Below are positions 1 to 9,531 of a DNA stretch of 64,000 nt, in pieces (the stretch's first letter is position 1; every line of letters starts with the position of its first letter). The stretch is taken from contig NZ_JBBOWV010000001.1 in NCBI RefSeq assembly GCF_038007305.1, positions 3,214,501 through 3,278,500 of the forward strand, read 5' to 3'. This DNA is from Solibacillus sp. FSL W7-1436 (GTDB lineage: Bacteria > Bacillota > Bacilli > Bacillales_A > Planococcaceae). The notes under the pieces were generated by a model. The model searched no databases and was not told where the DNA came from. It was given only the letters and a program-made list of their open reading frames with translations. The position numbers were made by a program, and so were the translations under genes.

Positions 1-2279
1 AACTGGAAAAACTGCAGGCGACACAAAGTACAGTAGCCGAAACCGTAGCGAATTTTGAACAGCAGGTAAAAGACGGATTGACTGTCGAGCAACTGACAGA
101 ACAAGCACAACAGTTGAAAGAAGCGAGAGAAAACTTCCAGCAGCAACTAACGCAAAGTCACTATAAAGCGCAACTGGATCAATTCCAGCAGCGTTTTGAT
201 GCGGTTAAAACGAAAATCGAAAAGGCGAATGAAACGTCCCACTATGATTTGCTTGTAGATAAAATTGCTTCGTTGAAAAAAGTGTACGAAATAGAGGAGT
301 TCATGAGTGAATACAATATTCGCCGAAACTATGCAATGGACCGTTTACTAACAGCACTTGATCGAATTCAGCCGCAAATGGAGCAGTATAAGCCGATTAA
401 AGATGTGAAGGAACGTCTGGAAAAGGCACTGCACTACAGTGAAACCGCGTTAGGAATCCATGTAACACCGGACAGACTGGACATGGGCCATCATTATACG
501 CTTGAAGAGATTCAGGAGTTTTTGACGAAGCTTAGCATCGCATTTAGAGACCAACGTGTAAATGCTCAAAACGGCACCCGCTCCATTCAGGGGATTCATC
601 TGCGCATGCAATACATCGAGCAGCTGAACAATAAGTATATGGACGCGATCCGTGAAACCGTGCTTATATTCGAAAAGCTGAAAGAGGAGATCATTCTTCA
701 GTTCAAAGAACAAAATGATGTGAAAGCACAGCATCTTCAGCAGCTGGAAGAAGAGGCGACAGCTGTAAAAGCCCAAATGGATGCGATCAATGAAAAAATC
801 GATCCGACGATTACGCTAAACCATTCCACGGATGAACTGGAAGAACTGCTCGCGACAAATGAACTGGATCAGATGAAAACCGAAACACAGCGCCAAAACC
901 GTGAAAAAGTGGAACTTCAGCTGAACAAAAAAGCGGAAGAGCTGGCAGTGTTAAATGAACAGATTGCCCTTGGTACGGAGACGGTCGAACAGTTAACAGT
1001 GCGCTTTAAAGGAATCAACAGTGAAGGCGTGCAGCTTGAAAAACGCAGGACAGAACTTGAACAGCAGACAAAACTGAACCCTGAGCAGGCGATTAATGAA
1101 GTAAATGAAAAGATCGGGCTTCTTACAGAAAAGATCGAGACGCTTGAAGTGAAAATCAGTCTGCTTCCGGTAACGGCAGAACTTCAAAACGAATGGCACG
1201 GTCTGCTGAAAAATGCCAATGCCCATGACTTGGACGAAATCCGCAAATTGTATGTAAAACATGCCAATGTGATCGGCACAACTTGTGTCGCATCGGCCAA
1301 TAAAGAGTTTATGGACAACTATCCGACATTTGATGTCGTCATTATTGATGAAGTTTCGAAAGCAACACCGCCGGAACTGCTGTTGCCGATGTTAAAAGGC
1401 GCAAAAATCATTTTAGTTGGGGACCATCACCAGCTGCCGCCGCTTGTAGGCGATGCGACATTTGAAGAGACATTGGAGCAAGTTGTGAAGGAAAGTACAA
1501 CATTTGAAGAAAAACGGGAGCTTGAAAAGTTACTGGAAGAATCATTGTTCGAGCGTCTTTATAACAATTTGCCATCGCAAAACAAAACGATGCTCGCACT
1601 CCAATATCGAATGCATAAAAATATTATGTCAACTATCACACCGTTTTACGAAAATGAATCCGAACAGCTGCAATGTGGTTTGGAGGATTCAGATGCCGTA
1701 CGTGATCATTTCCTTGAAACATCAAAAATTACACGAAATCACCATTTACTATGGCTTGATATTCCGAATGCCAAGCCGTATTTTGAAGAGCGTATGAAAG
1801 AAGGTTCGAGTTTATTCAATTTAGCGGAGCTGGAACAGATTAAACAGCAGCTGCTTGAATTAAATGCCGCAACAGAACAGGCGAAAGCTCAAGGGCTGAT
1901 TCCACAGGACGCATTAAAATCGGTTGGTGTTATATCATTCTACGCGGAGCAGGTGAAGCGCATCAATCGTCTGATCGACCAGGAAATCAGTGTACCGCAT
2001 TTACACATCCGTACAGGATCCGTCGATAAATTCCAAGGGATGGAGATGGATGTCATTATCGTCAGCATGGTGCGGAATCATGACAATGAGCGCGGAGAAA
2101 TCGGATTTGCGAAAGATTACCGCCGTCTGAATGTTGCCTTGTCCCGCGCACGGGAACTGCTCATTATGGTCGGCAGTACCGAAATGTTCACAAAGCGTCC
2201 AAAGAGCGCGAAAACAAGGGATATGTATGCCCATGTATTAACGACAGTAAAAGAGCAAGACGGCTATTTTGCTGTGTAG
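1..2279 (+). CDS. DNA2/NAM7-type superfamily 1 helicase, 5' truncated by window edge
   Basis: The reading frame is open from base 3, so the N-terminus and the Walker A motif lie to the left of the window. About 400 residues of charged, Gln/Glu-rich predicted coiled coil come first. The helicase core follows: VVIIDEVSKATPPELL (motif II, DE box), ILVGDHHQLPP (motif III), LQYRMHKNI (motif IV), GVISFYAEQ, GSVDKFQGMEMDVIIVS (motif V) and RRLNVALSRARELLIMVG (motif VI). These are the hallmarks of UPF1/DNA2-like 5'-3' helicases acting on RNA or DNA. The inserted coiled coil suggests a large multidomain protein that bridges or oligomerises; substrate unknown. The next gene starts 20 bases downstream, probably in the same operon. 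Family call is firm, cellular role is not. Confidence 0.85.
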   Translation, partial: LEKLQATQSTVAETVANFEQQVKDGLTVEQLTEQAQQLKEARENFQQQLTQSHYKAQLDQFQQRFDAVKTKIEKANETSHYDLLVDKIASLKKVYEIEEFMSEYNIRRNYAMDRLLTALDRIQPQMEQYKPIKDVKERLEKALHYSETALGIHVTPDRLDMGHHYTLEEIQEFLTKLSIAFRDQRVNAQNGTRSIQGIHLRMQYIEQLNNKYMDAIRETVLIFEKLKEEIILQFKEQNDVKAQHLQQLEEEATAVKAQMDAINEKIDPTITLNHSTDELEELLATNELDQMKTETQRQNREKVELQLNKKAEELAVLNEQIALGTETVEQLTVRFKGINSEGVQLEKRRTELEQQTKLNPEQAINEVNEKIGLLTEKIETLEVKISLLPVTAELQNEWHGLLKNANAHDLDEIRKLYVKHANVIGTTCVASANKEFMDNYPTFDVVIIDEVSKATPPELLLPMLKGAKIILVGDHHQLPPLVGDATFEETLEQVVKESTTFEEKRELEKLLEESLFERLYNNLPSQNKTMLALQYRMHKNIMSTITPFYENESEQLQCGLEDSDAVRDHFLETSKITRNHHLLWLDIPNAKPYFEERMKEGSSLFNLAELEQIKQQLLELNAATEQAKAQGLIPQDALKSVGVISFYAEQVKRINRLIDQEISVPHLHIRTGSVDKFQGMEMDVIIVSMVRNHDNERGEIGFAKDYRRLNVALSRARELLIMVGSTEMFTKRPKSAKTRDMYAHVLTTVKEQDGYFAV

Positions 2280-2299
2280 AAACAGGGGGATTGGATTGA

Positions 2300-3052
2300 A
2301 TGGATTTACAAAATACAGTTTTACAGCTGCAGAAAGAACTCACCCAAAATCCACCCGTTGAAATCAAAAAACAAATGCAGTATGCCATTCCGATTCACAC
2401 ATTGGAAGTGAAATATCATCCGGTAATGCGTAATGTCATGGATATTTTGATGAAAATGATGCTCATTTCATTTGAGAAGGCGAAACTGAAAAATGTGGAG
2501 CTATTAGCCGAAATTTTATTGGTGGAACTGTTATTTATTCATGATTTGACGAATAAAATGTTACGACTGGGTATGATTGTGAAGGAACAGGAATTTGCAC
2601 TTACTGCCAAAGGGAAAGCACAGCTGGAATCGGGCATTTTTGAAGAGGAACTTGAAGAAACAAGTTATTTCATTCAATACAGCCCGATTCATGAACAGCC
2701 ACTCGGGGGTGACCTGGAGGAATTTGCGGATCTGGAAGAATTTCCGGAGCCTTTCCCGACAATCGAAACAGAAGAAATCGAAGCGATTGAAGAGACGTTG
2801 CTCGTTGATTTTATTCAACAGCAACTTTCGGAACAGCCGGTGGCGGAAGATGAAGTACCGCATTATATAACAAGTGTTGTTTCGACGGAATCGATTCAGA
2901 TTAATGATATTCCGGTCCTGTGTTTTTTACTGTTCGATCAAAAGGAAAACAGGCATTTTGTGCGGGTATACAATACATTGACACGTGTATGGGATGAACG
3001 GCTGGAAACCATCTTATTCAATATAGAAAAAGAACAGCTGCAGGAAGAGTAA
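2300..3052 (+). CDS. Hypothetical acidic protein, helicase neighbour
   Basis: A 250-residue protein starting at ATG with a G-rich ribosome binding site (AGGGGGATTGG) just upstream. I do not recognise a family. The N-terminal half (about residues 30-115) is predicted helical and moderately hydrophobic; the middle (about 115-185) is very acidic, with runs of Glu and Asp; the C-terminal 60 residues look like a small beta-rich domain. No signal peptide or membrane segment is seen. It sits 20 bases after the helicase gene, so it may be a co-transcribed accessory factor. That link rests only on proximity. Confidence 0.7.
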   Translation: MDLQNTVLQLQKELTQNPPVEIKKQMQYAIPIHTLEVKYHPVMRNVMDILMKMMLISFEKAKLKNVELLAEILLVELLFIHDLTNKMLRLGMIVKEQEFALTAKGKAQLESGIFEEELEETSYFIQYSPIHEQPLGGDLEEFADLEEFPEPFPTIETEEIEAIEETLLVDFIQQQLSEQPVAEDEVPHYITSVVSTESIQINDIPVLCFLLFDQKENRHFVRVYNTLTRVWDERLETILFNIEKEQLQEE

Positions 3053-3071
3053 AATAATATTTTTGGAATTA

Positions 3072-3100
3072 TTGCAAAATTATAAAGTACATGATACACT
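3072..3100 (+). promoter_or_regulatory. Sigma-A promoter of the SAM riboswitch-metA transcript
   Basis: TTGCAA (3072-3077), a 17-base spacer, and TACACT (3095-3100) preceded by TG at the extended -10 position. Transcription would start near 3107, shortly before the riboswitch P1 stem. Confidence 0.7.
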
Positions 3101-3111
3101 AATGACAATTT

Positions 3112-3221
3112 AATAGTCTTATCAAGAGAAGCGGAGGGACTTGGCCTTATGATGCTTCAGCAACCTCTAGTCATACTAGAAAGGTGCTACTTCCAGCAAG
3201 GTGTGAACCTTGGCAGATAAG
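3112..3221 (+). promoter_or_regulatory. SAM-I (S-box) riboswitch
   Basis: The conserved S-box core is visible: CTTATCAAGAGAAGCGGAGG at the 5' side, then GGGACTTGGCC, GATGCTTCAGCAACC, the GGTGCTA segment, and the closing GATAAG that pairs with CTTATC to form P1 (3118-3123 with 3216-3221). This class binds S-adenosylmethionine; with ligand bound, the P1 stem is stabilised and the downstream terminator forms, shutting off methionine synthesis genes. The terminator at 3231 and metA at 3381 fit exactly. Confidence 0.96.
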
Positions 3222-3230
3222 AACGGGTAA

Positions 3231-3276
3231 AAAAGCCCCTCTCAATTCTGTTTTGCTGGATTGAGAGGGGCTTTTT
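3231..3276 (+). terminator. Riboswitch-controlled intrinsic terminator
   Basis: AAAAGCCCCTCTCAAT (3231-3246) pairs with ATTGAGAGGGGCTTTT (3260-3275) and ends in a T run. It lies 10 bases after the S-box P1 stem and before metA, as expected for the expression platform of a transcriptional OFF switch. Confidence 0.93.
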
Positions 3277-3380
3277 ATATTGTTCCGGAACGGTTTCGTT
3301 TCGCTCGTAAAACAATGCATTGCCTGAATACCACAGATTATTAAAGGATAGTTGAAAAAGTTTATGAGGGGGAAAGTGGA

Positions 3381-4322
3381 ATGCCGATTAATATTCCGAA
3401 ACATTTACCGGCGGGTGAGCTGCTTAGAAAAGAGAAGATTTTCGTCATGGAGGAAGACCGTGCGAAAACGCAACAAATCCGACCGTTAAATATTTTAGTG
3501 TTTAATTTAATGCCTGAAAAAGAGAAAACCGAACTGCAATTGCTGCGCTTACTCGGTAATACACCATTACAGGTAGATGTGACATTTTTAAACACGGCTA
3601 CATACGAATCAAAAAATGTCTCCAAATCGCATTTAGATACTTTTTACCGGACGTTTGACCAAGTGAAGCACCGTCGTTTTGATGGGCTCATTATTACAGG
3701 AGCGCCAGTCGAGAAAATGGAATTTGAAGATGTAGGCTACTGGAATGAAATTACGCATGTTATGGACTGGGCAAATGATCATGTCACTTCAATCATGTAT
3801 ATATGTTGGGGCGCACAAGCTGCCCTGTATCACCATTTTGGCATCGGAAAATTCGAATTGCCGAAAAAGTGCTCCGGTGTTTATTCCCATGTGATTACGG
3901 ATTTAACCGTTGATTTAGTACGGGGTTTCAGTGATGAGTATGTGGCACCGCATTCACGCCACACATCGGTTTCGATTGATGAAGTGCGGGCACACCCTGA
4001 CTTGCGTCTACTAAGCTACTCGGATGATGCTGGCGTGTTTATCGTTCAGTCGAAAAACAATAAACATATTATGATCACAGGGCATCTGGAATATGATGCA
4101 ACGACTTTATCGGATGAGTACTTCCGCGATAAGGAGAAGGATCCGGACAATACGGAGATTCCGGTCAACTATTTCCCGAATAATGACCCGCTGCAGGCAC
4201 CGAAAAATGTTTGGCGTGCTCATTCGCATCTGTTGTTCTACAACTGGCTGAACTACTACGTATACCAAGAAACACCGTACGAATGGCATTACGTCGATGA
4301 AAATATTGAATATCATATTTAA
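3381..4322 (+). CDS. metA: Homoserine O-acetyltransferase MetA
   Basis: A 313-residue protein, the usual MetA length. It acylates homoserine, the first dedicated step of methionine synthesis. The catalytic Cys is C142 in [12 protein letters not shown], and the PHSRHT segment (residue about 193) is typical. Residue 111 is Glu (ITGAPVEKM). In MetA enzymes Glu111 is known to favour acetyl-CoA while Gly111 favours succinyl-CoA, so acetyl transfer is expected. The start is supported by GAGGGGGAAAG about 7 bases upstream. Expression should be controlled by the SAM-I riboswitch and terminator in the 270-base leader. The first dispersed repeat follows directly and supplies a terminator. Confidence 0.96.
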   Translation: MPINIPKHLPAGELLRKEKIFVMEEDRAKTQQIRPLNILVFNLMPEKEKTELQLLRLLGNTPLQVDVTFLNTATYESKNVSKSHLDTFYRTFDQVKHRRFDGLIITGAPVEKMEFEDVGYWNEITHVMDWANDHVTSIMYICWGAQAALYHHFGIGKFELPKKCSGVYSHVITDLTVDLVRGFSDEYVAPHSRHTSVSIDEVRAHPDLRLLSYSDDAGVFIVQSKNNKHIMITGHLEYDATTLSDEYFRDKEKDPDNTEIPVNYFPNNDPLQAPKNVWRAHSHLLFYNWLNYYVYQETPYEWHYVDENIEYHI

Positions 4323-4340
4323 TGCTTATAAATTAAAAAC

Positions 4341-4581
4341 TGGAACATAACCCAAAAAGCTATTTTTCTCTAGGAGAAAAATAGCTTTTTTTGCTGAGCG
4401 TTAAAAATTGATTTCCATTCCGGGTCGGACGCTTTCCGCGGGCACGGCCTGAGCCTGTAGTCTCAGGCGTCGTGCTATTCCCGCAGGAGTCGCCTCCCCT
4501 CCATTCCAATCAATTTTAAAAAGTATCCATTTCTTAATAAGGATTTTCTTCTTATCCAAGGGTACTTTTACTTATTTTCCA
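4341..4581. repeat. Dispersed structured repeat, copy 1
   Basis: About 240 bp, closely matching 63167-63405. The ends are near-perfect inverted repeats (TGGAACATAA at 4341-4350, TTATTTTCCA at 4572-4581). Inside, a strong bidirectional terminator-like hairpin (4359-4370 with 4374-4385) is followed by a long imperfect hairpin: an AAAATTGATT / AATCAATTTT base, GCGGG (4438-4442) with CCCGC (4480-4484), CACG with CGTG, and GCCTGAG (4447-4453) with CTCAGGC (4462-4468) at the tip. It fills the space between the convergent metA and ABC genes and probably ends both transcripts. Confidence 0.9.
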
Positions 4582-4587
4582 ACTTCT

Positions 4588-5358
4588 TTATTTAATCGCG
4601 ACCCAGGCACGTTCGCGTTCGATCTGCAAACTGATTTCCCGCCCGAAGAAATCGCTTAATAATTCGTCTGTTAACACAACTTCGCGTGCATTGGCTTCGA
4701 TATTTTTTCCGTCTTTCATTAATAGCACATGGCTAAAACAAGGCAGAATTTCTTCTACATGGTGCGTCACATAAATAAGGGTAGGGCCGTTGTCTGCTTC
4801 TGCAATCTGTTCAATCGTTTGCAGCAGGTTTTCCCGTTCGATCAAGTCCAGACCGCCACACGGCTCATCCAATATTAGAATTTCCGGATCCGCCATAATC
4901 GCCCTTGCGATTTGCACACGCTGGCGTTCACCTTGCGACAAATGTTCGAATGATTTATTCGCTAAATGGTCACAGTGAAAATGCTTCATGATCGAAACCG
5001 CATGATCGATTTCTTCTTCCGTCACATCATTGAACAGACGAAGGGCACCGAATTTTCCGCTGAGCACGATTTCAATCGCATTATCCTGCCAGTTGAAGTT
5101 ATCGATCATCGCATTGCTCACCCAGCCGATCCGCGTCCGCAGTTTCGGTATATATGTTTTCCCGTATGTTTCACCCAATACTTGGACCTTACCTTCATTC
5201 GGCCAAATATAGCCGTTAATTACTTTCAGCAATGTCGTCTTGCCGGAGCCGTTTAACCCTAAAATAGCCCAATGCTGTCCCTTTTGTACATGCCAGCTTA
5301 AATCGTTTAAAATCTGTTTGTCATTGCGATATAAATGGATATTTTCAATATGTATCAT
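4588..5358 (-). CDS. ABC transporter ATP-binding protein, YlmA-like
   Basis: A 256-residue single ATPase domain. Walker A is GLNGSGKTT (about residues 34-42), the signature is LSQGERQRV (about 142), Walker B is ILILDEPCGG (about 160), and the switch His lies in YVTHHVEE. It resembles Bacillus YlmA-type stand-alone ATPases whose substrate is not known. No permease or binding protein gene is next to it; the YczE-like membrane protein upstream is separated by its own terminator. Start ATG has GGAGGTG eight bases upstream. Family certain, transport role inferred. Confidence 0.85.
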   Translation of the reverse strand: MIHIENIHLYRNDKQILNDLSWHVQKGQHWAILGLNGSGKTTLLKVINGYIWPNEGKVQVLGETYGKTYIPKLRTRIGWVSNAMIDNFNWQDNAIEIVLSGKFGALRLFNDVTEEEIDHAVSIMKHFHCDHLANKSFEHLSQGERQRVQIARAIMADPEILILDEPCGGLDLIERENLLQTIEQIAEADNGPTLIYVTHHVEEILPCFSHVLLMKDGKNIEANAREVVLTDELLSDFFGREISLQIERERAWVAIK

Positions 5359-5440
5359 TTAAAAACACCTCCACTTATTACTATGCACTTTTTTCCATTA
5401 TTACGAAAGTATTTTTTGAAAATTGTAACAATTAAATACA

Positions 5441-5467
5441 AAAAAAAGCAAACGCATAATGTTTGCT
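5441..5467 (-). terminator. Terminator after the YczE-like gene
   Basis: On the minus strand AGCAAAC (5467-5461), a 7-base loop, GTTTGCT (5453-5447), then a T8 run. It lies 12 bases past the stop of the YczE-like gene. Confidence 0.85.
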
Positions 5468-5478
5468 CTCCTCATTAT

Positions 5479-6111
5479 TTATATAATAACGCCTTCGACA
5501 CCTGCTGCGCGGTGGAACAGCTTTCCGTTCCATTTGAGCGCCCATTGTACGACAGGCCCTAAGCCGAACGCCATAAATACCGTACCGACTCCGACTGGTC
5601 CGCCCAATACAAACCCTAATACGGCAACCGTTACTTCCATTGTCGTACGTGCGCGGTTGACACTCCAGCCGAGACGGTGCACTAACAGCAGCATTAGCGT
5701 ATCACGAGGTCCTACACCAAGGTTTGCGACCATATACATTCCGCAGCCGAAGCCCAGCAGGACTACGCCGACAGCAAACGCCAACGTTTGTTCCAACAGC
5801 GTATTCGCATCCGGTAATACAATCAAAAATATATCAATAAAAATCCCTGTCAGGAACATGTCCAAATAAGTTCCGACTTTCGGCAATCTTTTCGTGAAAA
5901 ACGTATCGACAGCCAGAATGAGCAAGCCTAAAATAATCGACCACATACCGACCGTTAAGCCTAAGTTTTTTTGCAGTCCGATATGAAGGACATCCCACGA
6001 CCCGACGCCAAGTATTTGGCCTTTAATCGTCAATGCGACGCCTAATGATAAAACAATGATGCCTGCGATGAAAAATACGCAGCGCCAATAAAATTCCTGT
6101 TTCACTTTCAC
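5479..6111 (-). CDS. YczE/YyaS/YitT-family membrane protein
   Basis: A 210-residue very hydrophobic protein with about five predicted membrane segments (near residues 10-32, 50-70, 78-100, 108-130, 160-185). The N-terminal pattern LSLGVALTIKGQILGVGSWD and the middle NLGVGPRDTLML are typical of YczE-like proteins, integral membrane proteins whose molecular function is unsettled; B. subtilis YczE has been linked to surfactin production. Start is GTG with GAGGG about 7 bases upstream. Monocistronic, with its own terminator. Function not inferred further. Confidence 0.8.
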   Translation of the reverse strand: MKVKQEFYWRCVFFIAGIIVLSLGVALTIKGQILGVGSWDVLHIGLQKNLGLTVGMWSIILGLLILAVDTFFTKRLPKVGTYLDMFLTGIFIDIFLIVLPDANTLLEQTLAFAVGVVLLGFGCGMYMVANLGVGPRDTLMLLLVHRLGWSVNRARTTMEVTVAVLGFVLGGPVGVGTVFMAFGLGPVVQWALKWNGKLFHRAAGVEGVII

Positions 6112-6251
6112 ATGTAATCCCTCATCAATCCTCGATATAATCCTTACTCATTATAACGATTGAATCGGCAAAAATGGATTTACAATAAATTCGAAACATT
6201 TGAACTTTTTGAGCGGCAAATTGTTCGTATTAGGAAGCGGGAACAGGGCAT

Positions 6252-6542
6252 TTATTTTTCATACGAATAAGTTAATTCATCGGACGAATCGGCGACATCT
6301 ACAACTAAATGATGTTCATTAAAAAACCATTCGTCGGATTTTTCGATGTAGAAATGAATATCTTCCACAACCTTTTCGATGCCTATTTCATGGGGCTGCT
6401 CCCGTGTCATGCCTAGCGAAAACCCTTCATGAAAAGGTGAAGAACCCCCATATCGTGCATAAAAGCGAATAAAATCACCTTTTTCTACTTCCATCTCTTG
6501 TTTAAACCAATTGAGTGCTTTTTCTGACAGTTTGATTTCCAT
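6252..6542 (-). CDS. yneR: HesB/YneR-like protein
   Basis: The start is set at the ATG at 6542 (MEIKLSEKALNWF), which has GAGGTGA eight bases upstream, giving 96 residues; a longer frame from 6563 lacks a site. The FYARYGGSSP and HHLVVDV segments match YneR, a short HesB-fold protein related to A-type iron-sulphur carriers but lacking their three conserved Cys, so cluster binding is doubtful. Its position beside plsY, parE and parC matches the yneR-yneS-parEC order of Bacillus. plsY upstream has its own terminator, so this gene is probably transcribed separately. Confidence 0.82.
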   Translation of the reverse strand: MEIKLSEKALNWFKQEMEVEKGDFIRFYARYGGSSPFHEGFSLGMTREQPHEIGIEKVVEDIHFYIEKSDEWFFNEHHLVVDVADSSDELTYSYEK

Positions 6543-6621
6543 ATATTTCACCTCTACTGTCATTATGCAGTAAATAAAAAAAACTTACAAAGGCCGCGTT
6601 CCAAAATTTAAGTATAAAAAA

Positions 6622-6645
6622 GACTGAAGGGAAACTCCTTCAGTC
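6622..6645 (-). terminator. Terminator after plsY
   Basis: Minus strand GACTGAAGG, 6-base loop, CCTTCAGTC, then T6, seven bases past the plsY stop codon. Confidence 0.9.
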
Positions 6646-6651
6646 AAGTGT

Positions 6652-7254
6652 TTAAAATCCTTTGATTTTTGGTTCGGTACCGGCTTTGATCCGCTTAATA
6701 TTTTCACGGTGACGGTAAAAAATGAAGCCTGCCAGAACAACAACTAAAATGAATAATGCATATTCACCTGTTATCATCCAATGCCCAATTACATAAATAA
6801 CCGCTGCAGCGGATACAATCATAGAAGACAAGCTGACCATCTTTGTTAACTTTAGGGCGATGACAAATACGATGATTAAAATTAAAAATAATGGTAAATT
6901 ATAGCCTAAAATAACACCGCCGCTGGTAGCAACCGCTTTTCCTCCACGGAAACTAGCAAAAATCGGGAACATATGGCCAGCAGCCGCGATGACACCCAAG
7001 ATTAAAGGATGGACAGTGCTGTCAGCGAAAAACGGCAATAACGGGAGCAATACCGCAGCCGTCCCTTTCAATATATCAATAAGCAATACGGCGATGCCCG
7101 GTTTTTTGCCTAATACTCTAAATGTATTGGTCGTTCCTAGATTGCCGCTGCCTTGTTGTCGAATATCCGTTTTGTAAAAGATTTTGCCAATCCACAAAGC
7201 TGATGGAATGGAACCGATTAAATAAGCACAAATAATAATTAATGCGTTGATCAA
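6652..7254 (-). CDS. plsY: Acyl-phosphate:glycerol-3-phosphate acyltransferase PlsY
   Basis: PlsY moves the acyl group from acyl-phosphate to glycerol 3-phosphate, making lysophosphatidic acid in the inner leaflet. At 200 residues with five predicted membrane segments it has the family length. Conserved motifs are visible: [11 protein letters not shown] (about 14-24), [15 protein letters not shown] (about 36-50, glycerol phosphate loop) and the FRGGKAVAT motif (about 103-111). Start is TTG with AAAGGAG eight bases upstream. It is divergent from parE and ends in its own terminator. Confidence 0.95.
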   Translation of the reverse strand: MINALIIICAYLIGSIPSALWIGKIFYKTDIRQQGSGNLGTTNTFRVLGKKPGIAVLLIDILKGTAAVLLPLLPFFADSTVHPLILGVIAAAGHMFPIFASFRGGKAVATSGGVILGYNLPLFLILIIVFVIALKLTKMVSLSSMIVSAAAVIYVIGHWMITGEYALFILVVVLAGFIFYRHRENIKRIKAGTEPKIKGF

Positions 7255-7417
7255 GTGTTGTGCTCCTTTCGAATTCAGAATTACTACTTGGTACTAATAG
7301 TATGTATTGAATATTTTACAATGTTTTTTAATAGAAGGAAAGAGGTATTATTTTTTCGTCGGTCGTTAAAAACAGGTAAAAAGTTACATTTTAATGTTTG
7401 CTGCTGAAGGATATGCT

Positions 7418-7445
7418 TTTAAACGTTCGTTTTTGATGATACAAT
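7418..7445 (+). promoter_or_regulatory. Likely parEC promoter
   Basis: TTTAAA (7418-7423), 16-base spacer, TACAAT (7440-7445) with TG at the extended -10 position. It lies in the 303-base plsY-parE divergent gap, about 110 bases before the parE start. Nothing else clear was seen in that gap. Confidence 0.55.
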
Positions 7446-7557
7446 TAATCTTTGCAAAGCCTAAATCAATAGCTTAAAACATTGACATCATGCATATTTG
7501 AGCGTACGATTAGGTAGTAAATAGAACGTTTGTTTGTATTTTTGGAGGGGATTACAT

Positions 7558-9531
7558 TTGGTAAAAAACCAAACCGGTATTTCATATAATGAAGATGCCA
7601 TTCAAGTATTAGAAGGTTTAGAAGCCGTACGCAAAAGACCAGGGATGTATATTGGTTCTACAGATAGTCGAGGTCTTCACCACTTAGTGTATGAAATTGT
7701 TGATAATGCAGTGGATGAAGCGCTTGCTGGATTTGGACATCATATCATCGTGAAGATTCATGAAGATAATAGTATTAGCGTGCGTGACCATGGACGTGGT
7801 ATGCCAACAGGTATGCATAAAATGGGTAAACCAACCCCAGAAATTATTTTCACCGTCCTTCATGCAGGCGGAAAGTTTGGACAAGGCGGCTATAAAACAA
7901 GTGGCGGTCTACATGGTGTAGGTTCATCAGTTGTAAACGCCTTATCAACATTTTTGGAAGTAACCATCTACCGTGATGGCCAAATTTACCGTCAGCGCTT
8001 TGAAAAGGGCGGGAAACCGGCAACATCGCTTGATATGATCGGAAAAACGAAGGAAACAGGAACACTTGTGCATTTCCTGCCGGATCCAACGATTTTTTCT
8101 GTCGTTAAATATAATTATGATACATTAGCAGAGCGCTTACGTGAATCTGCGTTTTTATTAAAAGGATTAAAAATCGAACTGATTGATGCCCGCGGAGAAG
8201 GACAGCACGATGTTTTCTATTATGAAAACGGTATTGAAGCATTCGTCACATACTTAAACGAAGAAAAAGATGTACTGCACCCGGTTAAATATGTAGAAGG
8301 TACCATTCAGGAAATTGAAGTGGAGTTCGCACTGCAATTTAACGACGGCTATTCCGAAACAATTTTGTCGTTCGTCAATAATGTTCGTACACGTGATGGC
8401 GGTACACATGAAACTGGTGCTAAAACAGCGTTGACACGTGTATTCAATGAATACGCACGCAAAATCGGTTTACTGAAAGAAAAAGATAAAAATCTGGAAG
8501 GCACGGATATTCGTGAAGGTCTGACAGCAATTGTTTCGGTACGTATTCCTGAAAATCTGCTGCAATTTGAAGGGCAGACAAAAGGGAAGCTTGGTACATC
8601 AGAAGCACGCTCGGCCGTTGATACCGTTGTTTCAGAGAAATTAATGTATGTACTTGAAGAAAACGCCGAGCTGTCGGCTTCTTTAGTGCGTAAAGCGATT
8701 CGTGCCCAACAAGTGCGTGAAGCTGCACGTAAAGCACGTGATGATGCCCGCAACGGGAAAAAGAAAAAATCGAGCACGCTTCTGTCCGGTAAGCTGACAC
8801 CTGCCCAATCGAAAAATGCTTCCAGAAATGAACTGTACCTGGTAGAGGGTGATTCGGCGGGCGGTTCGGCAAAACAAGGCCGTGACCGGACATTCCAGGC
8901 GATTTTGCCATTGCGCGGTAAAGTCATCAATACCGAAAAGGCGAAGCTGCAGGATATTATGAAAAATGAAGAAATCGCGACGATTATTCATACGATCGGT
9001 GCCGGTGTCGGAGCTGATTTCTCGGTGGAAGATGCCGCTTACGATAAAGTGGTTATTATGACCGATGCCGATACAGATGGCGCCCATATTCAAGTATTAT
9101 TGCTGACATTCTTCTACCGTTATATGCGTCCGCTCATCGAAGCAGGGAAAGTGTATATCGCATTGCCGCCTCTTTATAAAGTATCGAAAGGGTCGGGCAA
9201 AAAGCAGGAGCTTATATATGCCTGGACAGAACAGGAGCTGAGTGCCGCAACGAAAAAAATCGGTAAAGGCTATATTATTCAGCGCTATAAAGGTTTAGGT
9301 GAGATGAATGCCGACCAGCTTTGGGATACAACGATGAATCCGGAAACACGTACATTGATCCGCGTAAAAATTGAAGATGGTGCACGTGCAGAACGTCGTA
9401 TTACAACATTGATGGGCGATAAAGTAGAGCCCCGCCGTAAATGGATTGAATCGAACGTCAACTTCGGCATGGAAGAGGATGCAAGCATTTTAGAAAATGA
9501 ATTCATCCAGCATGAGGAGGTTAACGAATAA
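7558..9531 (+). CDS. parE: DNA topoisomerase IV subunit B ParE
   Basis: ParE supplies the ATPase of topoisomerase IV, which unlinks daughter chromosomes. The start chosen is TTG at 7558 (VKNQTGISY...), with TGGAGGGG eight bases upstream; the frame is open back to 7534 but that start has no site. GHKL ATPase motifs are [10 protein letters not shown] (about residue 45), [11 protein letters not shown] (about 80) and [13 protein letters not shown] (about 117). The Toprim metal site shows [16 protein letters not shown] (about 430) and [11 protein letters not shown] (about 505). Its 657 residues fit ParE. The parE stop overlaps the parC start by one base, which implies coupled translation. Confidence 0.96.
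   Translation: MVKNQTGISYNEDAIQVLEGLEAVRKRPGMYIGSTDSRGLHHLVYEIVDNAVDEALAGFGHHIIVKIHEDNSISVRDHGRGMPTGMHKMGKPTPEIIFTVLHAGGKFGQGGYKTSGGLHGVGSSVVNALSTFLEVTIYRDGQIYRQRFEKGGKPATSLDMIGKTKETGTLVHFLPDPTIFSVVKYNYDTLAERLRESAFLLKGLKIELIDARGEGQHDVFYYENGIEAFVTYLNEEKDVLHPVKYVEGTIQEIEVEFALQFNDGYSETILSFVNNVRTRDGGTHETGAKTALTRVFNEYARKIGLLKEKDKNLEGTDIREGLTAIVSVRIPENLLQFEGQTKGKLGTSEARSAVDTVVSEKLMYVLEENAELSASLVRKAIRAQQVREAARKARDDARNGKKKKSSTLLSGKLTPAQSKNASRNELYLVEGDSAGGSAKQGRDRTFQAILPLRGKVINTEKAKLQDIMKNEEIATIIHTIGAGVGADFSVEDAAYDKVVIMTDADTDGAHIQVLLLTFFYRYMRPLIEAGKVYIALPPLYKVSKGSGKKQELIYAWTEQELSAATKKIGKGYIIQRYKGLGEMNADQLWDTTMNPETRTLIRVKIEDGARAERRITTLMGDKVEPRRKWIESNVNFGMEEDASILENEFIQHEEVNE

Noticed and set aside
3112-3276. 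T-box leader
   Set aside because: The conserved core is that of the SAM-I riboswitch, and no T-box TGGNACCGCG sequence is present.
8349-9093. Long minus-strand frames (193, 155 and 136 codons) inside parE
   Set aside because: They are antisense to strongly conserved parE motifs, have no ribosome binding sites, and are Ser/Arg- or His-rich as expected for shadows.
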